Counted from the first letter of the stretch, positions 1 to 9,771 are shown. The stretch: DNA of 64,000 nucleotides from Actinomycetota bacterium (GCA_005773635.1 SXHN01000033.1:34004-98003); one strand, 5' to 3'. A program made the numbers and translations. The notes: generated by a model not told the origin, from the sequence alone.

Positions 1-2
1 GG

Positions 3-1265
3 GAAAACGGCAAGGTTTCAGGCTCGATGTATTGCGGAGACAAAGAGCACTACGCGTATCTCGATGAAGCGTTCTCGTTGTTCGGTCACATGAACGCGCT
101 GCAACGCGATGTATGTCCGAGCAGCACACGCTTCGAAGGCGAGATGATCGCCATGGGCCTTGACCTCATGCACGCTGAACAGATAACAGACACAATCCCT
201 GGCGGTCTGGTAACAAGCGGTGGCAGCGGCAGCATCCTGCACGCGATGCTCGCGTACCGCGAAGCCGGTTCGGCGCTCGGTCTGACGCACTGGAACGTTG
301 TCAAACCTGAGACGGCACACCCGGCGTTCGACAAGGCTTGCCATCTACTCGGCATCGAGCTTCGAATCGCCACAGTCGACCCGGTCACTGTTCAAGCCGA
401 CGTTGACGCAGTCCGCGCGCTTATCGATGACAACACCGTCGCGATTATCGGATCAGCTTGCAATTACGGCTATGGCACCATCGACCCTATCGAGGAATTG
501 GCTGCCATGGCATTGCACCGCGGCGTTGGAATGCACGTCGATGGCTGCCTCGGTGGATTCATACTCCCATTCGGAGAAATGCTCGGATTCCCCATTCCCG
601 TATTCGATTTTCGGATTCCTGGCGTCACCACGATTTCGGCCGACACGCACAAGTATGGCTACGGCCTCAAAGGCACGTCGCTGTTGCTGTTTCGCGATCA
701 AGCATTGCGAAACGGTCAATATTTCTTCCAAACTTCGTGGTCGGGTGGAAAATATTGCTCACCGGGAATCGACGGTTCACGTTCCAGCGGGTTGCTAGCT
801 GCGAGTTGGGCATCGATGGTGCACCTCGGCCGTGCGGGCTATTTGAAATATGCACAGGCCATTTTTGACACTGCATACGCGATGCAAGACGATGTGCGAT
901 CGCACACCGACCTCAGAATCATGGGTACGCCAAGTTTCTGTTTCTCATTTACAAGCGATGCATTCGACGTGTACCACGTGAACGATGCATTGCGGCCACT
1001 TGGTTGGCGCATGAACGGTCAGCAGTATCCAAACTCAATTCATATGTGTGTCACACGGCCGCAAACTCAACCCGGAGTTCGAGAGGCGTGGGCCGTCGAT
1101 CTTGCTGCCGCGGTCGCCCACGCACAAACCCACGCGGCAGAGCCAGCCAAAAGCAGCTCAATCTACGGGGGTATTTCCGGCGGGCTCACCGAAGAAGCTG
1201 ATCAATTCATTCGCGCCGTCATGGGCGACATGATGGACAAGCATCAAGGAGTGCCTACGCACTAG
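3..1265 (+). CDS. PLP-dependent decarboxylase / sphingosine-1-phosphate lyase-like, 5' partial
   Basis: The frame is open to the left edge, so the N-terminus lies outside the window; the first ATG in view (27) sits inside the conserved SGSMYCGD segment, which matches the SGxxYxG region of S1P-lyase-type group II decarboxylases. Counting from that ATG, the GGSGS phosphate-binding loop is near residue 65, HVDGCLGG (about 170-177) supplies the Asp that contacts the PLP ring nitrogen, and SADTHKYG carries the Schiff-base lysine (about 209). The family cleaves or decarboxylates amine substrates in the cytoplasm; the exact substrate (long-chain base phosphate, glutamate or another amino acid) cannot be read from sequence. 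It converges on the alpha/beta hydrolase at 1274. Confidence 0.8.
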   Translation, partial: ENGKVSGSMYCGDKEHYAYLDEAFSLFGHMNALQRDVCPSSTRFEGEMIAMGLDLMHAEQITDTIPGGLVTSGGSGSILHAMLAYREAGSALGLTHWNVVKPETAHPAFDKACHLLGIELRIATVDPVTVQADVDAVRALIDDNTVAIIGSACNYGYGTIDPIEELAAMALHRGVGMHVDGCLGGFILPFGEMLGFPIPVFDFRIPGVTTISADTHKYGYGLKGTSLLLFRDQALRNGQYFFQTSWSGGKYCSPGIDGSRSSGLLAASWASMVHLGRAGYLKYAQAIFDTAYAMQDDVRSHTDLRIMGTPSFCFSFTSDAFDVYHVNDALRPLGWRMNGQQYPNSIHMCVTRPQTQPGVREAWAVDLAAAVAHAQTHAAEPAKSSSIYGGISGGLTEEADQFIRAVMGDMMDKHQGVPTH

Positions 1266-1273
1266 CAAGCTGG

Positions 1274-1903
1274 TTACAGACCCGTTACCCAGTCGGCAAC
1301 GGCAGCCGCAGCAGGAATCAGCGCTTGTTGCGTTGTCAGTCCTGTCGCTTTCTTGAGCGGGCGGAAACCGTGATCCGCGGTCTCGATCCAATACCAATCC
1401 ACCTGTGACGAGATTGCGCCAGCCTCGCGTTGCAATTCTTGCGGGGTCCCAAACGTGTCGCGCGTGCCCGAAACGAACAGCACTGGGCATCGCAACGATC
1501 CAAAGTGTTCGATCCGTAATCGCTCGGGTTTACCCGGTGGGTGCAATGGATAACCCAGCAAAACACAGCCCAGTGCACCATCGGTTGCCGCGACCATCGA
1601 GCAGATCCGACCACCCATCGAACGACCGCCGAGCACAATCCGTTCTGCTGGCAATTTGGTACGACGCATCAATTCGCCAATCGATCGGCGGACCTCCGCC
1701 TCGAGCACTGGCGCCTTCGGCGGCGCGCCCTTGCCTGCGGCGCGGTACGCAAAGTTGAAACGCAATGACGGAACGCCATGCTCCGCAAGCGCATCGGCAA
1801 ACGCGGTCAACGTCGGTGTATTCATGTCTGCACCAGCACCATGGGCAAGTAGTACCGCTCGTTCGGCACCGCGTGCACGACCTTGCAACGCGAAGTCGGT
1901 CAT
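1274..1903 (-). CDS. Alpha/beta hydrolase, KANL3/Tex30-like (dienelactone-hydrolase fold)
   Basis: A 209-residue cytoplasmic protein. LLAHGAGADMN near the N-terminus is the oxyanion-hole strand, GGRSMGG (about residue 90-100) is the nucleophile elbow, VLFVSGTRDTFG supplies the acid Asp and ADHGF the catalytic His. This pattern fits the small Tex30/KANL3-like hydrolase family, whose bacterial members have no assigned substrate. The ATG overlaps the stop of the upstream S9 peptidase by 4 bp (ATGA), so the two are translationally coupled. Confidence 0.8.
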   Translation of the reverse strand: MTDFALQGRARGAERAVLLAHGAGADMNTPTLTAFADALAEHGVPSLRFNFAYRAAGKGAPPKAPVLEAEVRRSIGELMRRTKLPAERIVLGGRSMGGRICSMVAATDGALGCVLLGYPLHPPGKPERLRIEHFGSLRCPVLFVSGTRDTFGTPQELQREAGAISSQVDWYWIETADHGFRPLKKATGLTTQQALIPAAAAVADWVTGL

Positions 1904-3735
1904 GAGAGCCCCAACACGTGTTTGGTCAGAAACGCTTCGGTGCGTTGATACTCATCGATGACGTTCGCGAGTTTTCGAAACCCATGGCCTTCTCCGTCGT
2001 AAATCTGGTATTCCACTTCGCTGCCCGCGGATCGCATTGCTGCGACCATGGCGTCGGACTGTGCGAGCGGCACAACTTTGTCGTCTCGACCCTGCAACAT
2101 GAGCATTGGCACACGAATTTTCGCCGCGTGGGATATCGGCGATCGATCTCGGTAACGATCAGGATGGTCGCCGATCGGGCCGACCAAAGTGTCAAGGTAT
2201 GTCGACTCGAAGCGATGAGTGGTCGCCGCAAGATCGGCGAGATCGCCCACTCCGAACAAACTCACGCCCGCCCGAACCATGCCTCCGTGCAACGCACACA
2301 CCAGCAGCGCGGTAAAGCCGCCTGCGCTTCCACCGGTGACGGCCACACGATCAGGATCACACCAACCCATTGCGACGGCATGACGAATGCCCGACGCGAC
2401 ATCGGCGACGTCGGCGATGCCCCACTGCCCCTCCAGTGCGTCGCGATAACTCCGGCCGTATCCCGACGATCCGCGATAGTTAACGCTGAGTACTGCCCAA
2501 CCACGCGAGACCCAAAAGGCCGCGCGAGGATTCCACTCTGCGGTTGCTTGATCGGTTGGGCCACCATGCACACTCACCAACAATGGTGGCCTATCGACAC
2601 CGCCCGGACGCCGGAGGTTGCCGTGAACCAAACCCGACTCGCCAGGCCACGAGATCATTTCCGGTTCGACGAGCCCGCATGCTTCAAAACCTCCGACCGG
2701 ACCTCGGGCTCGAACTGTTCGAGTGGCCGATGCCGAGTCGTACATAACAATCTGCTGCGGTGTATTAGCGCCGCTACGAGTTGCGATGATCTGGTTTCCA
2801 CGCCACGCAAGACCGCCATGAAAGGCTTTCGCAAGGTCTTGCGTGAGGCTGCCATCAAGATGTACCACGACAAGTCGGCCGAAACCGTTCTCATTGCGTT
2901 CAAACGCGATCTTGGTGCTGTCGGGAGACCACGCGAAACTGCGCTGCCCGGGGCCCCACGCCGGACTCGCATGATCGTTGGCTTCATCGAGCAGCGGCCG
3001 CGGGTCAGTGCCGTCGGATCGGGCGACCCACACGTTCCACCACCCACTGCGATCGCTCACCCACGCGAGCCATGCGCCGTCGGGCGAATATCGCGGTTGA
3101 CCGACTGCGATCGCTTCGCTATCGGTCGCCCCATCCACCACGACGATGTCGCCAACGCAATCAGCATCACGCCGCACGATGCGAGATCGCTGCCAAGACA
3201 TAGCGGCAAGGTCCCATTCGTGCCATGCAACTGTGCGGCTGTCCGCAGACCATGCCGGATCCCACGCAAAATCTGCTGTCGACAGGGTCACTGGTTTGCC
3301 AGTGCCATCAGCAGACGCCACCAGCACATCGCACGCGTCATCGCACTCCAACACGAACGCCACCCGCAAACCGTCGGGCGACACCGCGGGAGCGGATACG
3401 GAGCCCGATGCCGAGGCCGATCGGGAGTCGCAAAGCACCCGCACCACGCCCGCCCCGAGGACATCCACCACAACGAGTCGCCCATCAGCACCCGCGACAA
3501 CAATTTCTTCGTCTCCGAGCCAACACCAGCCGCCACCGCCATACGAACCCGCGGACGTAACGGGAAAGTCTGCTGTCACCACAGAGGGTGGCTGCGATCC
3601 GTCGTTCGGCGCGACCACTACATCAGTGCGAGAGTCCCAAGAATCGAGCCAACCGACACGCAATCCAGTCGGCGAGATCCGGGGTTCGCCCACGGAATGT
3701 GACCGGGCAATCATGGCTGGGGTGATCAATGACAT
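1900..3735 (-). CDS. S9 family prolyl oligopeptidase-type peptidase
   Basis: At 611 residues it has the standard two-domain layout: WD40/TolB-like beta-propeller repeats over roughly residues 20-340 (several SPDG and SPDSTKIAF segments) and a C-terminal alpha/beta hydrolase domain. The nucleophile elbow GGSAGG places Ser470; Asp552 in GRDDKVVP and His584 in GEGHGF complete the triad. No signal peptide is visible, so it is probably a cytosolic oligopeptidase or acylaminoacyl-peptidase. The start is ATG at 3735, supported by a TACCCT hexamer 7 bp upstream. It heads a two-gene operon with the hydrolase at 1274. Confidence 0.9.
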   Translation of the reverse strand: MSLITPAMIARSHSVGEPRISPTGLRVGWLDSWDSRTDVVVAPNDGSQPPSVVTADFPVTSAGSYGGGGWCWLGDEEIVVAGADGRLVVVDVLGAGVVRVLCDSRSASASGSVSAPAVSPDGLRVAFVLECDDACDVLVASADGTGKPVTLSTADFAWDPAWSADSRTVAWHEWDLAAMSWQRSRIVRRDADCVGDIVVVDGATDSEAIAVGQPRYSPDGAWLAWVSDRSGWWNVWVARSDGTDPRPLLDEANDHASPAWGPGQRSFAWSPDSTKIAFERNENGFGRLVVVHLDGSLTQDLAKAFHGGLAWRGNQIIATRSGANTPQQIVMYDSASATRTVRARGPVGGFEACGLVEPEMISWPGESGLVHGNLRRPGGVDRPPLLVSVHGGPTDQATAEWNPRAAFWVSRGWAVLSVNYRGSSGYGRSYRDALEGQWGIADVADVASGIRHAVAMGWCDPDRVAVTGGSAGGFTALLVCALHGGMVRAGVSLFGVGDLADLAATTHRFESTYLDTLVGPIGDHPDRYRDRSPISHAAKIRVPMLMLQGRDDKVVPLAQSDAMVAAMRSAGSEVEYQIYDGEGHGFRKLANVIDEYQRTEAFLTKHVLGLS

Positions 3736-3742
3736 CGTCGCG

Positions 3743-3748
3743 AGGGTA
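3743..3748 (-). promoter_or_regulatory. -10-like TACCCT, leaderless promoter of the S9 peptidase
   Basis: TACCCT lies 7 nt before the ATG at 3735 with no Shine-Dalgarno between, as expected for a leaderless transcript. No good -35 element is apparent. It is one of fourteen matching cases in the window. Confidence 0.45.
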
Positions 3749-3826
3749 GTAGCCGTTCGAATTACATGAATGTGATTCCGCTACGGCTTGCAGTTGGGGT
3801 GCTCTGGGCTGTTTCCTAGATGGTTC

Positions 3827-5146
3827 ATGCCTATTGCAAACTCCTCCTTCGCGCGCCCCGGTGACCCGCTGCGCATCGCATATCTCGTGTACCGCGGCAG
3901 CCCACACGTCGGAGGTCAAGGCGTCTACACGCGCCATCTCACCCGCGAACTCGCCAACCTCGGACACCACGTTGAAGTGTTCAGCGGCCCGCCGTTTTCG
4001 GTGGTGGAAGAACCCGTTGTGCTGAACGAAGTGCACAGCATGGATCTCTACCCGAGAAACAACCCATTCCGCACGCCGTGGCCGTACGAATTCAAAACGG
4101 TCACCGATCTGCAGGAATGGGCGCGGATGTGTCTCGCTGGATTCCCAGAACCGTGGGCGTTTGCGCAACGGGTACGCCCGATACTGAACGAACGCCGTAA
4201 CGACTTCGACATCATCCACGACAATCAATGTCTCGGCGCAGGCATCAAAGGTTTGCTCGACGACGGCTGGCCAATTGTTCATACATTGCATCACCCCATC
4301 ACCGTTGATCGCGACCTTGATTTGACGCACCCGCATCACCAAAAGCCGTGGAAACAAGTCACGTTGCGCCGCTGGTATGGATTCTTACAGATGCAGATGA
4401 AAGTGGCGCGGGCATTGCCACGACACGTCACAGTGTCGGCAAACTCAAAGCGCGACATCATCGCCCAGATGGGTGTTGATCCTGAACGCCTCCATGTCGT
4501 GCCCGTGGGCGTCGACCAGCGCCAATTCCGGCCGATCCCGGGAATCAAACGCGTTCGGGGCCGCCTCATGACGACCGCGTCTTCCGATGTTCCGCTGAAA
4601 GGTCTCACCTATCTTCTCGACGCCCTCGCGAAGGTACGTGTCGAACGTCCCGACGCCCATCTCGTTGTGATCGGGCAACCGCGGCACCGCAGCGCCATAC
4701 CGAAACAGATCGAAGCCCTCGGCCTCACCGAAGCCATCGAATTCGTGACTGGCGTTACCGATGAACGCATCGTCGAGCTGTACAACGAAGCCGAATTGGC
4801 CGTGATCCCCTCACTGTATGAAGGCTTTTCTCTCCCGGCGATCGAAGCGATGTGTAGTGGAACTCCGCTGGTGGCAACTACTGGCGGCGCACTTCCAGAG
4901 GTAGCTGGCACATCAGGCAAGACAGCGCTTTTGTGCAAACCTGCCGATCCCGATTCACTCGCCGCCGCAATTCTGACCATGCTGAATGACGAGGCGATGC
5001 GCGATCGAATCGGTGCCGCGGGCCGCGAACGCGTGCTCGATCGATTCACCTGGAAAGCGTGCGCAGAAGGAACGGTGGAGCACTACTACCTCGAACTCGA
5101 AGCTCACGCGCAACGCCAGCGCGGCAACGTGAAAGCAGCTCGCTGA
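3827..5146 (+). CDS. Glycosyltransferase family 4 (GT-B)
   Basis: Retaining GT-B glycosyltransferase of about 439 residues. The N-terminal Rossmann domain begins at LRIAYLVYRGSPHVGGQG, whose glycine-rich loop is typical of GT4 enzymes. The C-terminal nucleotide-sugar domain contains EGFSLPAIEAMCSGTPLV, the E-x7-E motif. A TTG start at 3788 is open in frame, but the ATG at 3827 gives a normal N-terminus; neither has a clear ribosome site. The stop shares its last base with the ATG of the following methyltransferase (TGATG), so the genes are coupled. The acceptor is unknown; the neighbours suggest a lipid- or glycan-modifying pathway. Confidence 0.85.
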   Translation: MPIANSSFARPGDPLRIAYLVYRGSPHVGGQGVYTRHLTRELANLGHHVEVFSGPPFSVVEEPVVLNEVHSMDLYPRNNPFRTPWPYEFKTVTDLQEWARMCLAGFPEPWAFAQRVRPILNERRNDFDIIHDNQCLGAGIKGLLDDGWPIVHTLHHPITVDRDLDLTHPHHQKPWKQVTLRRWYGFLQMQMKVARALPRHVTVSANSKRDIIAQMGVDPERLHVVPVGVDQRQFRPIPGIKRVRGRLMTTASSDVPLKGLTYLLDALAKVRVERPDAHLVVIGQPRHRSAIPKQIEALGLTEAIEFVTGVTDERIVELYNEAELAVIPSLYEGFSLPAIEAMCSGTPLVATTGGALPEVAGTSGKTALLCKPADPDSLAAAILTMLNDEAMRDRIGAAGRERVLDRFTWKACAEGTVEHYYLELEAHAQRQRGNVKAAR

Positions 5147-6015
5147 TGCTTACTGTAGATTTCGAACGACTTGGGTTACTTCCCGGCGAGCGGCTCCTCG
5201 ACCTCGGCGCTGGCGGCGGTCGCCATGCGTTTCAAGCAATGAAATTGGGGGCGATTACCACAGCGCTCGACTACTCGGCCGCCGACCTCAAAGATGTCAT
5301 GGCCACCACTGGGGGCATGCTCTCGCTGAATGAAATCACCGAAGATCAGTACGGTGGGTGCGTCAACGGCAACGCGCTCGACCTGCCCTTTCCCGACAAC
5401 AGTTTCGATCGCATCATCACCAGCGAGGTGCTCGAACACATCTGGGATTGCGAACGAGCCATCACTGAAATCGTGCGCGTTGTACGGCCAGGAGGTCGGA
5501 TCGCGGTAACCGTGCCGACGTATTGGCCCGAACGAGTCAACTGGGCACTGAACTGGCGATATCACGATGTTCCGGGCGGGCACGTCCGGATTTTCAAGCA
5601 ACGCGAACTCGAAGCGATGCTCGAACGCGCGGGCGTGTACCTGCGGGGTTCACATCATGCCCACGCCTATCACTCACCGTATTGGTGGTTGAAGAATGTG
5701 TACGGCCTCGACAACACCGAAGCGCCCGTTGTGAAGAAGTATCACGAGTTCTTGGTTCACTGCATCGAAAACTTCGATGGCCCAATCGCGAAGGCCGAAC
5801 GATTTCTCAATCCCCTTCTGGGAAAGAGCCTTGTGCTGTACGGAGAAAAGGTCACTCCTGATATGGCCAAATATGGCAAGCGGGCATTGGATCCCGCGTC
5901 GTACGCTTTCCCCGTGGGCGCCGAGAGTGAAGTAGCTACACCAAACGCGATCGAGACCGTGAAAAAGTCTCCCAAAAAGCCCGTCAAACGAGCATCGACG
6001 AAAGCAAAGGCATAA
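5146..6015 (+). CDS. Class I SAM-dependent methyltransferase
   Basis: The 289-residue protein starts MLTVDFERLG, with its ATG overlapping the previous stop by one base. LLDLGAGGGRH is motif I of the SAM-binding Rossmann fold, DYSA is the acidic ribose-binding end of strand 2, and FDRIITSEVLEHIWD fits motif post-II/III of the Methyltransf_11/UbiE type. The tail is lysine/proline rich (KKSPKKPVKRASTKAKA), looking like a flexible nucleic-acid- or membrane-associating tail. The middle gene of a tight GT4-methyltransferase-toroid operon; it probably methylates the product of that pathway. Confidence 0.85.
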   Translation: MLTVDFERLGLLPGERLLDLGAGGGRHAFQAMKLGAITTALDYSAADLKDVMATTGGMLSLNEITEDQYGGCVNGNALDLPFPDNSFDRIITSEVLEHIWDCERAITEIVRVVRPGGRIAVTVPTYWPERVNWALNWRYHDVPGGHVRIFKQRELEAMLERAGVYLRGSHHAHAYHSPYWWLKNVYGLDNTEAPVVKKYHEFLVHCIENFDGPIAKAERFLNPLLGKSLVLYGEKVTPDMAKYGKRALDPASYAFPVGAESEVATPNAIETVKKSPKKPVKRASTKAKA

Positions 6016-7128
6016 ATGCCACGCCTGACAGTGCCTGAGGTGCCAGGTGTCCTGAGCGGAACGGAGGTGATGCAAACCATCGACGCGATTGCGTCGGTGC
6101 AGCGTCCGAATGGCGACATTCCGTGGAGCCCCGGCAACCACACGGACCCGTGGAACATGGTTGAGGCCGCGATGGCACTCGACATCGGTTCGCGCTTTGC
6201 AGATTCACAACGAGCATACGCATGGCTTGCTCGTATGCAACGGCCCGATGGAGCATGGCATGCGTATTACCTCGACGGCGAAATCAAGGAACGTTGGCTC
6301 GATACCAACGTGACGGCCTATGTCGCCACTGGCATCTGGCATCACTATCTCTGTTCGGGCGACACTGCATTTCTTGAGCACTACTTCCCGATGCTGGAAC
6401 GCGCGATCGACTTTGTGCTCGATCATCAGATGCCAAGCGGCGCAATCGAATGGGACGCCGATCCAGACCGCACCGACGGCCATGGAGCGCTCCTTACCGG
6501 CAGTAGCTCGATCTACAAGTCTGTTCGCTGCGCGATCGCGTGCGCGAACCGGCTCGGCCGAGAGCGTCCTGATTGGGAACTCTCGGTGGGTTCACTCGCA
6601 ATTGCCGTGGCGCACCGTCCCGAATTGTTCCTCGATAAAGAACGATGGGCGATGGATTGGTACTACCCAATCCTCGGAGGCGTGATGCGCGGCGATGCCG
6701 CCCACGCGCGAATCGCTTCGCGATGGGACCGTTTCGTCGTCCCAAAACGCGGCGTGCGCTGCGTCGAAGACCAACCTTGGGTCACGGCCGCCGAAACCTG
6801 CGAATGCGTCCTGGCGCTCGATGCCATCGGTGCACATGATCGAGCCCACGAGCTATTCACTTGGGTTCAGTTCTTACGCGCCGACGATGGTTCCTACTGG
6901 ACCGGCGCCAACTTCGAAGGCGAGCACTGGGACCTCAACGGCGAGCTCTACCCGGTCGAACAACCGACCTGGAACTCGGCTGCCGTCGTACTCGCCGCCA
7001 ATGCACTCGGCGGCAACGGCCCTACAAGCGGTTTGTTCAGAGGCGAAGGGCTTCCGGCAGGATTGACGGCCGACGAGCTCATCGAAGCCGGGATCAACAT
7101 CGAAGCCGAACGAGCCCGCCGAGCGTAA
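6016..7128 (+). CDS. Alpha/alpha-toroid protein (prenyltransferase / glycoside hydrolase-like)
   Basis: A 370-residue protein starting directly after the previous stop. It has repeated alpha-hairpin units with motifs such as QRPNGDIPWSPG, MQRPDGAWHAYY and LRADDGSYWTGAN, i.e. the QxxDGxW-type repeats of (alpha/alpha)6 barrels found in squalene/prenyltransferase repeats and in GH15-like hydrolases. Acidic residues in IEWDADPDRTDG and GEHWDLNGE could be catalytic if it is a glycosidase, but I cannot choose between the two fold families. No signal peptide. Coupling with a GT4 and a methyltransferase implies a role in glycoconjugate or isoprenoid-linked sugar metabolism. Confidence 0.65.
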   Translation: MPRLTVPEVPGVLSGTEVMQTIDAIASVQRPNGDIPWSPGNHTDPWNMVEAAMALDIGSRFADSQRAYAWLARMQRPDGAWHAYYLDGEIKERWLDTNVTAYVATGIWHHYLCSGDTAFLEHYFPMLERAIDFVLDHQMPSGAIEWDADPDRTDGHGALLTGSSSIYKSVRCAIACANRLGRERPDWELSVGSLAIAVAHRPELFLDKERWAMDWYYPILGGVMRGDAAHARIASRWDRFVVPKRGVRCVEDQPWVTAAETCECVLALDAIGAHDRAHELFTWVQFLRADDGSYWTGANFEGEHWDLNGELYPVEQPTWNSAAVVLAANALGGNGPTSGLFRGEGLPAGLTADELIEAGINIEAERARRA

Positions 7129-7144
7129 GCCTGAACAAAACAGC

Positions 7145-7810
7145 CTACGGACGTTGAAGAATCCGTAAACTTCCCGTGGTCGAGGTGGGCACAAATCCGT
7201 CGCTCACTGCACGCTGCCACACCTTGAACGGAGCTTGGCCACCATCGCGTTCAAGTTCGAACACGTCGTGGATCGCCAGGGTTGCGCCCGAACGAACAAA
7301 CCGTGCCCAGTGTTCGTAGTCGGCCATTGCGACGTCGAGCGCGTGTCCACCGTCGATGAAAAGAAACCCAACAGGGGTCGCCCAGGCCATAGCCACAGGT
7401 AGCGAATATCCGATGACCGCAACGACACAATCTTCGAGATCCGCAGCTTCGATCGTGCGGCGGAAAAACGGCAAAGTGTCCATACGGTTCGTCGTTAGGT
7501 CCACGAGTTCCAAATCGTGATGTTCCCAACCGCTTTGATTTTCTTCAGAGCCGCGATGGTGATCCACGGTGAACAGCACTGTGGATGCCGAACGAGCGGC
7601 TGCTCCGAGATACACCGCGGATTTGCCGCAGTACGTTCCGATTTCCAGCAGCGGGCCACCCACAGAAGTTGCCGCGGTCAACGCGGCGTCATGCAATGCC
7701 TGACCTTCGTCATCGGGCATGAAACCCTTGGCATTGCGGGCGATTTCCAACACGCGGGCGTCCATCATGGCGCAAGTCTCGCCGCCGCACCCATCGAGAT
7801 ACGCATCCAC
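7145..7810 (-). CDS. Class I methyltransferase, Methyltransf_24 type
   Basis: A 221-residue protein. LLEIGTYCGKSAVYLG is the SAM-binding motif I, TVDHHRGSEENQ follows strand 2, and FLFIDGGHALDVAMADYEHW is the D-G-x-H signature of the macrocin-O-methyltransferase/Methyltransf_24 group. The longest start is GTG (7810); an ATG-ATG pair 14 codons later is equally plausible. It converges on the toroid gene 16 bp away, so it may belong functionally to the same glycan pathway although transcribed oppositely. The substrate cannot be told. Confidence 0.75.
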   Translation of the reverse strand: MDAYLDGCGGETCAMMDARVLEIARNAKGFMPDDEGQALHDAALTAATSVGGPLLEIGTYCGKSAVYLGAAARSASTVLFTVDHHRGSEENQSGWEHHDLELVDLTTNRMDTLPFFRRTIEAADLEDCVVAVIGYSLPVAMAWATPVGFLFIDGGHALDVAMADYEHWARFVRSGATLAIHDVFELERDGGQAPFKVWQRAVSDGFVPTSTTGSLRILQRP

Positions 7811-7857
7811 CCCACAAAACTGCCCACCTCCCAGTCGCCTTCAGCGACGAGCAGCGG

Positions 7858-8658
7858 TCAGAGGCCCATGCGTTGGGTTACGCCATGATCGCGGCCAGCG
7901 GTGTAGCCGCCGTCGACAGGCAACGCAACCCCTGTCACAAAACTCGCATCGGCGCTCAATAGAAATTTAGCCACAGCGGCCAACTCCTCGGGCCGACCGA
8001 ATCGTCGGAGCTTGTGCTCCTGTTCGATATCGATTCGAACATCGTCCATGCCTTCCATACTGAACACACCTTGGAACATCGGCGTATCGATGAAGCCGGG
8101 ACAAATGCAGTTAGCTCGAATACCTTGACGCCCGTAATCGATCGCAAGGTTCTTCGTCAGTATCACCACACCACCCTTCGATGCGTTGTAGGCCGAACCG
8201 CCTGCGGTGCCTTCGAGCCCTTCAACGGACGCGATCGTCACGACCGAGCCTCGGTAGCCATCCATCGGGTCCTGGGCCAACATTGCTGAGATCACATGTT
8301 TCGCAGTCAAAAACGTGCCCTTAAGATTGACATCGAGCACATAATCCCAGTTCGCTTGGTCGACCCAATGCACCGCGCCCCCACCCGGCACGCCCGCCGC
8401 GGTCACAAGGCCATCAATTCTGCCGTAAGCACTGACCATGCTTGCAACCAACGCTTCAGTGGCAGCTTCGTCGCGCACATCAAGTTCGCTGAACGCCGCG
8501 GCCTCAACACCCGCGCCGAGGTTCAATTCCCGTCGCGGCGGCGCAATATCTGCCCCGACCACCGTGGCACCCTCGTTCAGAAATCGTTCTACACACGCTT
8601 CACCAATACCCGAACTCGCTCCCGTCACCAAGATGACTTGTCCGTCTAATGCTCGCAT
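7858..8658 (-). CDS. SDR family NAD(P)-dependent oxidoreductase
   Basis: A 266-residue classical short-chain dehydrogenase. VTGASSGIGEACVERF is the TGxxxGxG cofactor loop, LVTAAGVPGG the NNAG-equivalent strand-4 motif, and YNASKGG holds the catalytic Tyr-x3-Lys; CPGFIDTP is the usual PG motif. An Asp at the end of strand 2 (VVGADIAPP) favours NAD(H). Substrate unknown. The transcript probably has a short leader, since TACTGT lies 22 nt before the ATG. It diverges from glpX. Confidence 0.88.
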   Translation of the reverse strand: MRALDGQVILVTGASSGIGEACVERFLNEGATVVGADIAPPRRELNLGAGVEAAAFSELDVRDEAATEALVASMVSAYGRIDGLVTAAGVPGGGAVHWVDQANWDYVLDVNLKGTFLTAKHVISAMLAQDPMDGYRGSVVTIASVEGLEGTAGGSAYNASKGGVVILTKNLAIDYGRQGIRANCICPGFIDTPMFQGVFSMEGMDDVRIDIEQEHKLRRFGRPEELAAVAKFLLSADASFVTGVALPVDGGYTAGRDHGVTQRMGL

Positions 8659-8724
8659 GGAGTTTCGCAGCCTCTCTGACAGTAAAATCCAACAGTTCTC
8701 GTCGAACCCCTAGGAGCCGACCCG

Positions 8725-9720
8725 ATGGCCATCGAACATAATCCAGATCGCAACCTTGCATTGGAGCTCGTGCGAGTAACCGAAGCGGCAGCACTCGCGG
8801 CGGGGAGATGGATGGGCCGAGGCGATAAGAACGGCGTCGACGGCGCGGCAGTCGACGCCATGCGCATCGTCCTCAACTCGATGGCAATCGACGGCATCGT
8901 GGTAATTGGCGAAGGCGAAAAAGATGAAGCTCCCATGCTGTACAACGGTGAGCGCATCGGTGGCGACGGCGGTCTTCCCGTCGACATTGCAGTCGATCCC
9001 GTCGACGGCACCACGCTGTGCTCGTTAGGCCAAGACAACGCAATCGCGGTGATCGCAATGAGCCAACGCGGCACGATGTACAACCCCGGACCCTGCGTCT
9101 ACATGGACAAAATCGCAGTGGGTGCTGCGTGCAAAGACGTCGTCGACATCGATGCGCCGGTTAAAGCCAACCTGCACGCGGTCGCCAAGGCACTCGGCGA
9201 GAAGGTGCACGACGTCACCGCGGTCGTGCTCGACCGGCCGCGTCACGAGGTCTTGATTCGCCAAATTCGAGAAGCTGGCGCTCGAATCAAATTGATCTCC
9301 GATGGCGACATCGCGGGTGCGATCGCGGTTGCAACGCCCGGCACTGGTTGCGACATTCTCTTCGGAATCGGTGGGACTCCCGAGGGCGTCACGGCCGCAT
9401 GCGCCATGAAATGCCTCGGCGGCGAGATCTACGGCCGACTCTGGCCACGCACCGACGAAGAACGCGCCGAAGCAACCGAGGCGGGCTACGACCTCAACGC
9501 GGTACTCACGATCAACGATTTGGTCAGCAGCGATGATGTGTTCTTCGCGGCCACCGGCGTGACAAACGGCGACTTCCTGAAAGGTGTGCACTATCTGCCT
9601 GATGGAGCGATCACCGAGTCGCTCGTGATGCGCTCGAAAAGCGGGACGATCCGCAAAATCGAGGCAACCCACCAGTGGTCAAAACTCGTGGATTACTCCG
9701 CCGTCCGTTGGGGCGAATAG
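8725..9720 (+). CDS. glpX: Fructose-1,6-bisphosphatase class II
   Basis: The 331-residue product hydrolyses fructose-1,6-bisphosphate to fructose-6-phosphate in gluconeogenesis and, in most Actinobacteria, is the only FBPase. Diagnostic GlpX motifs are [15 protein letters not shown] (metal and phosphate binding), DPVDGTTL and [17 protein letters not shown]. Length matches the family. The ATG at 8725 is preceded by TAGGAG, which can act as a ribosome site. A DUF305 gene follows 51 bp downstream. Confidence 0.96.
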   Translation: MAIEHNPDRNLALELVRVTEAAALAAGRWMGRGDKNGVDGAAVDAMRIVLNSMAIDGIVVIGEGEKDEAPMLYNGERIGGDGGLPVDIAVDPVDGTTLCSLGQDNAIAVIAMSQRGTMYNPGPCVYMDKIAVGAACKDVVDIDAPVKANLHAVAKALGEKVHDVTAVVLDRPRHEVLIRQIREAGARIKLISDGDIAGAIAVATPGTGCDILFGIGGTPEGVTAACAMKCLGGEIYGRLWPRTDEERAEATEAGYDLNAVLTINDLVSSDDVFFAATGVTNGDFLKGVHYLPDGAITESLVMRSKSGTIRKIEATHQWSKLVDYSAVRWGE

Positions 9721-9757
9721 CCACTCAGCCTGCAGTTCGGTTCCGAAACCAACGCAG

Positions 9758-9763
9758 TACCGT
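9758..9763 (+). promoter_or_regulatory. -10-like TACCGT, leaderless promoter of the DUF305 gene
   Basis: TACCGT is 8 nt before the GTG at 9772; no Shine-Dalgarno lies between. Confidence 0.4.
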
Positions 9764-9771
9764 CTCAGCCT

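Noticed and set aside
1918..3702. 594-codon plus-strand open frame
   Set aside because: It is antisense to the S9 peptidase, whose motifs are unambiguous; no recognisable domain in the antisense product.
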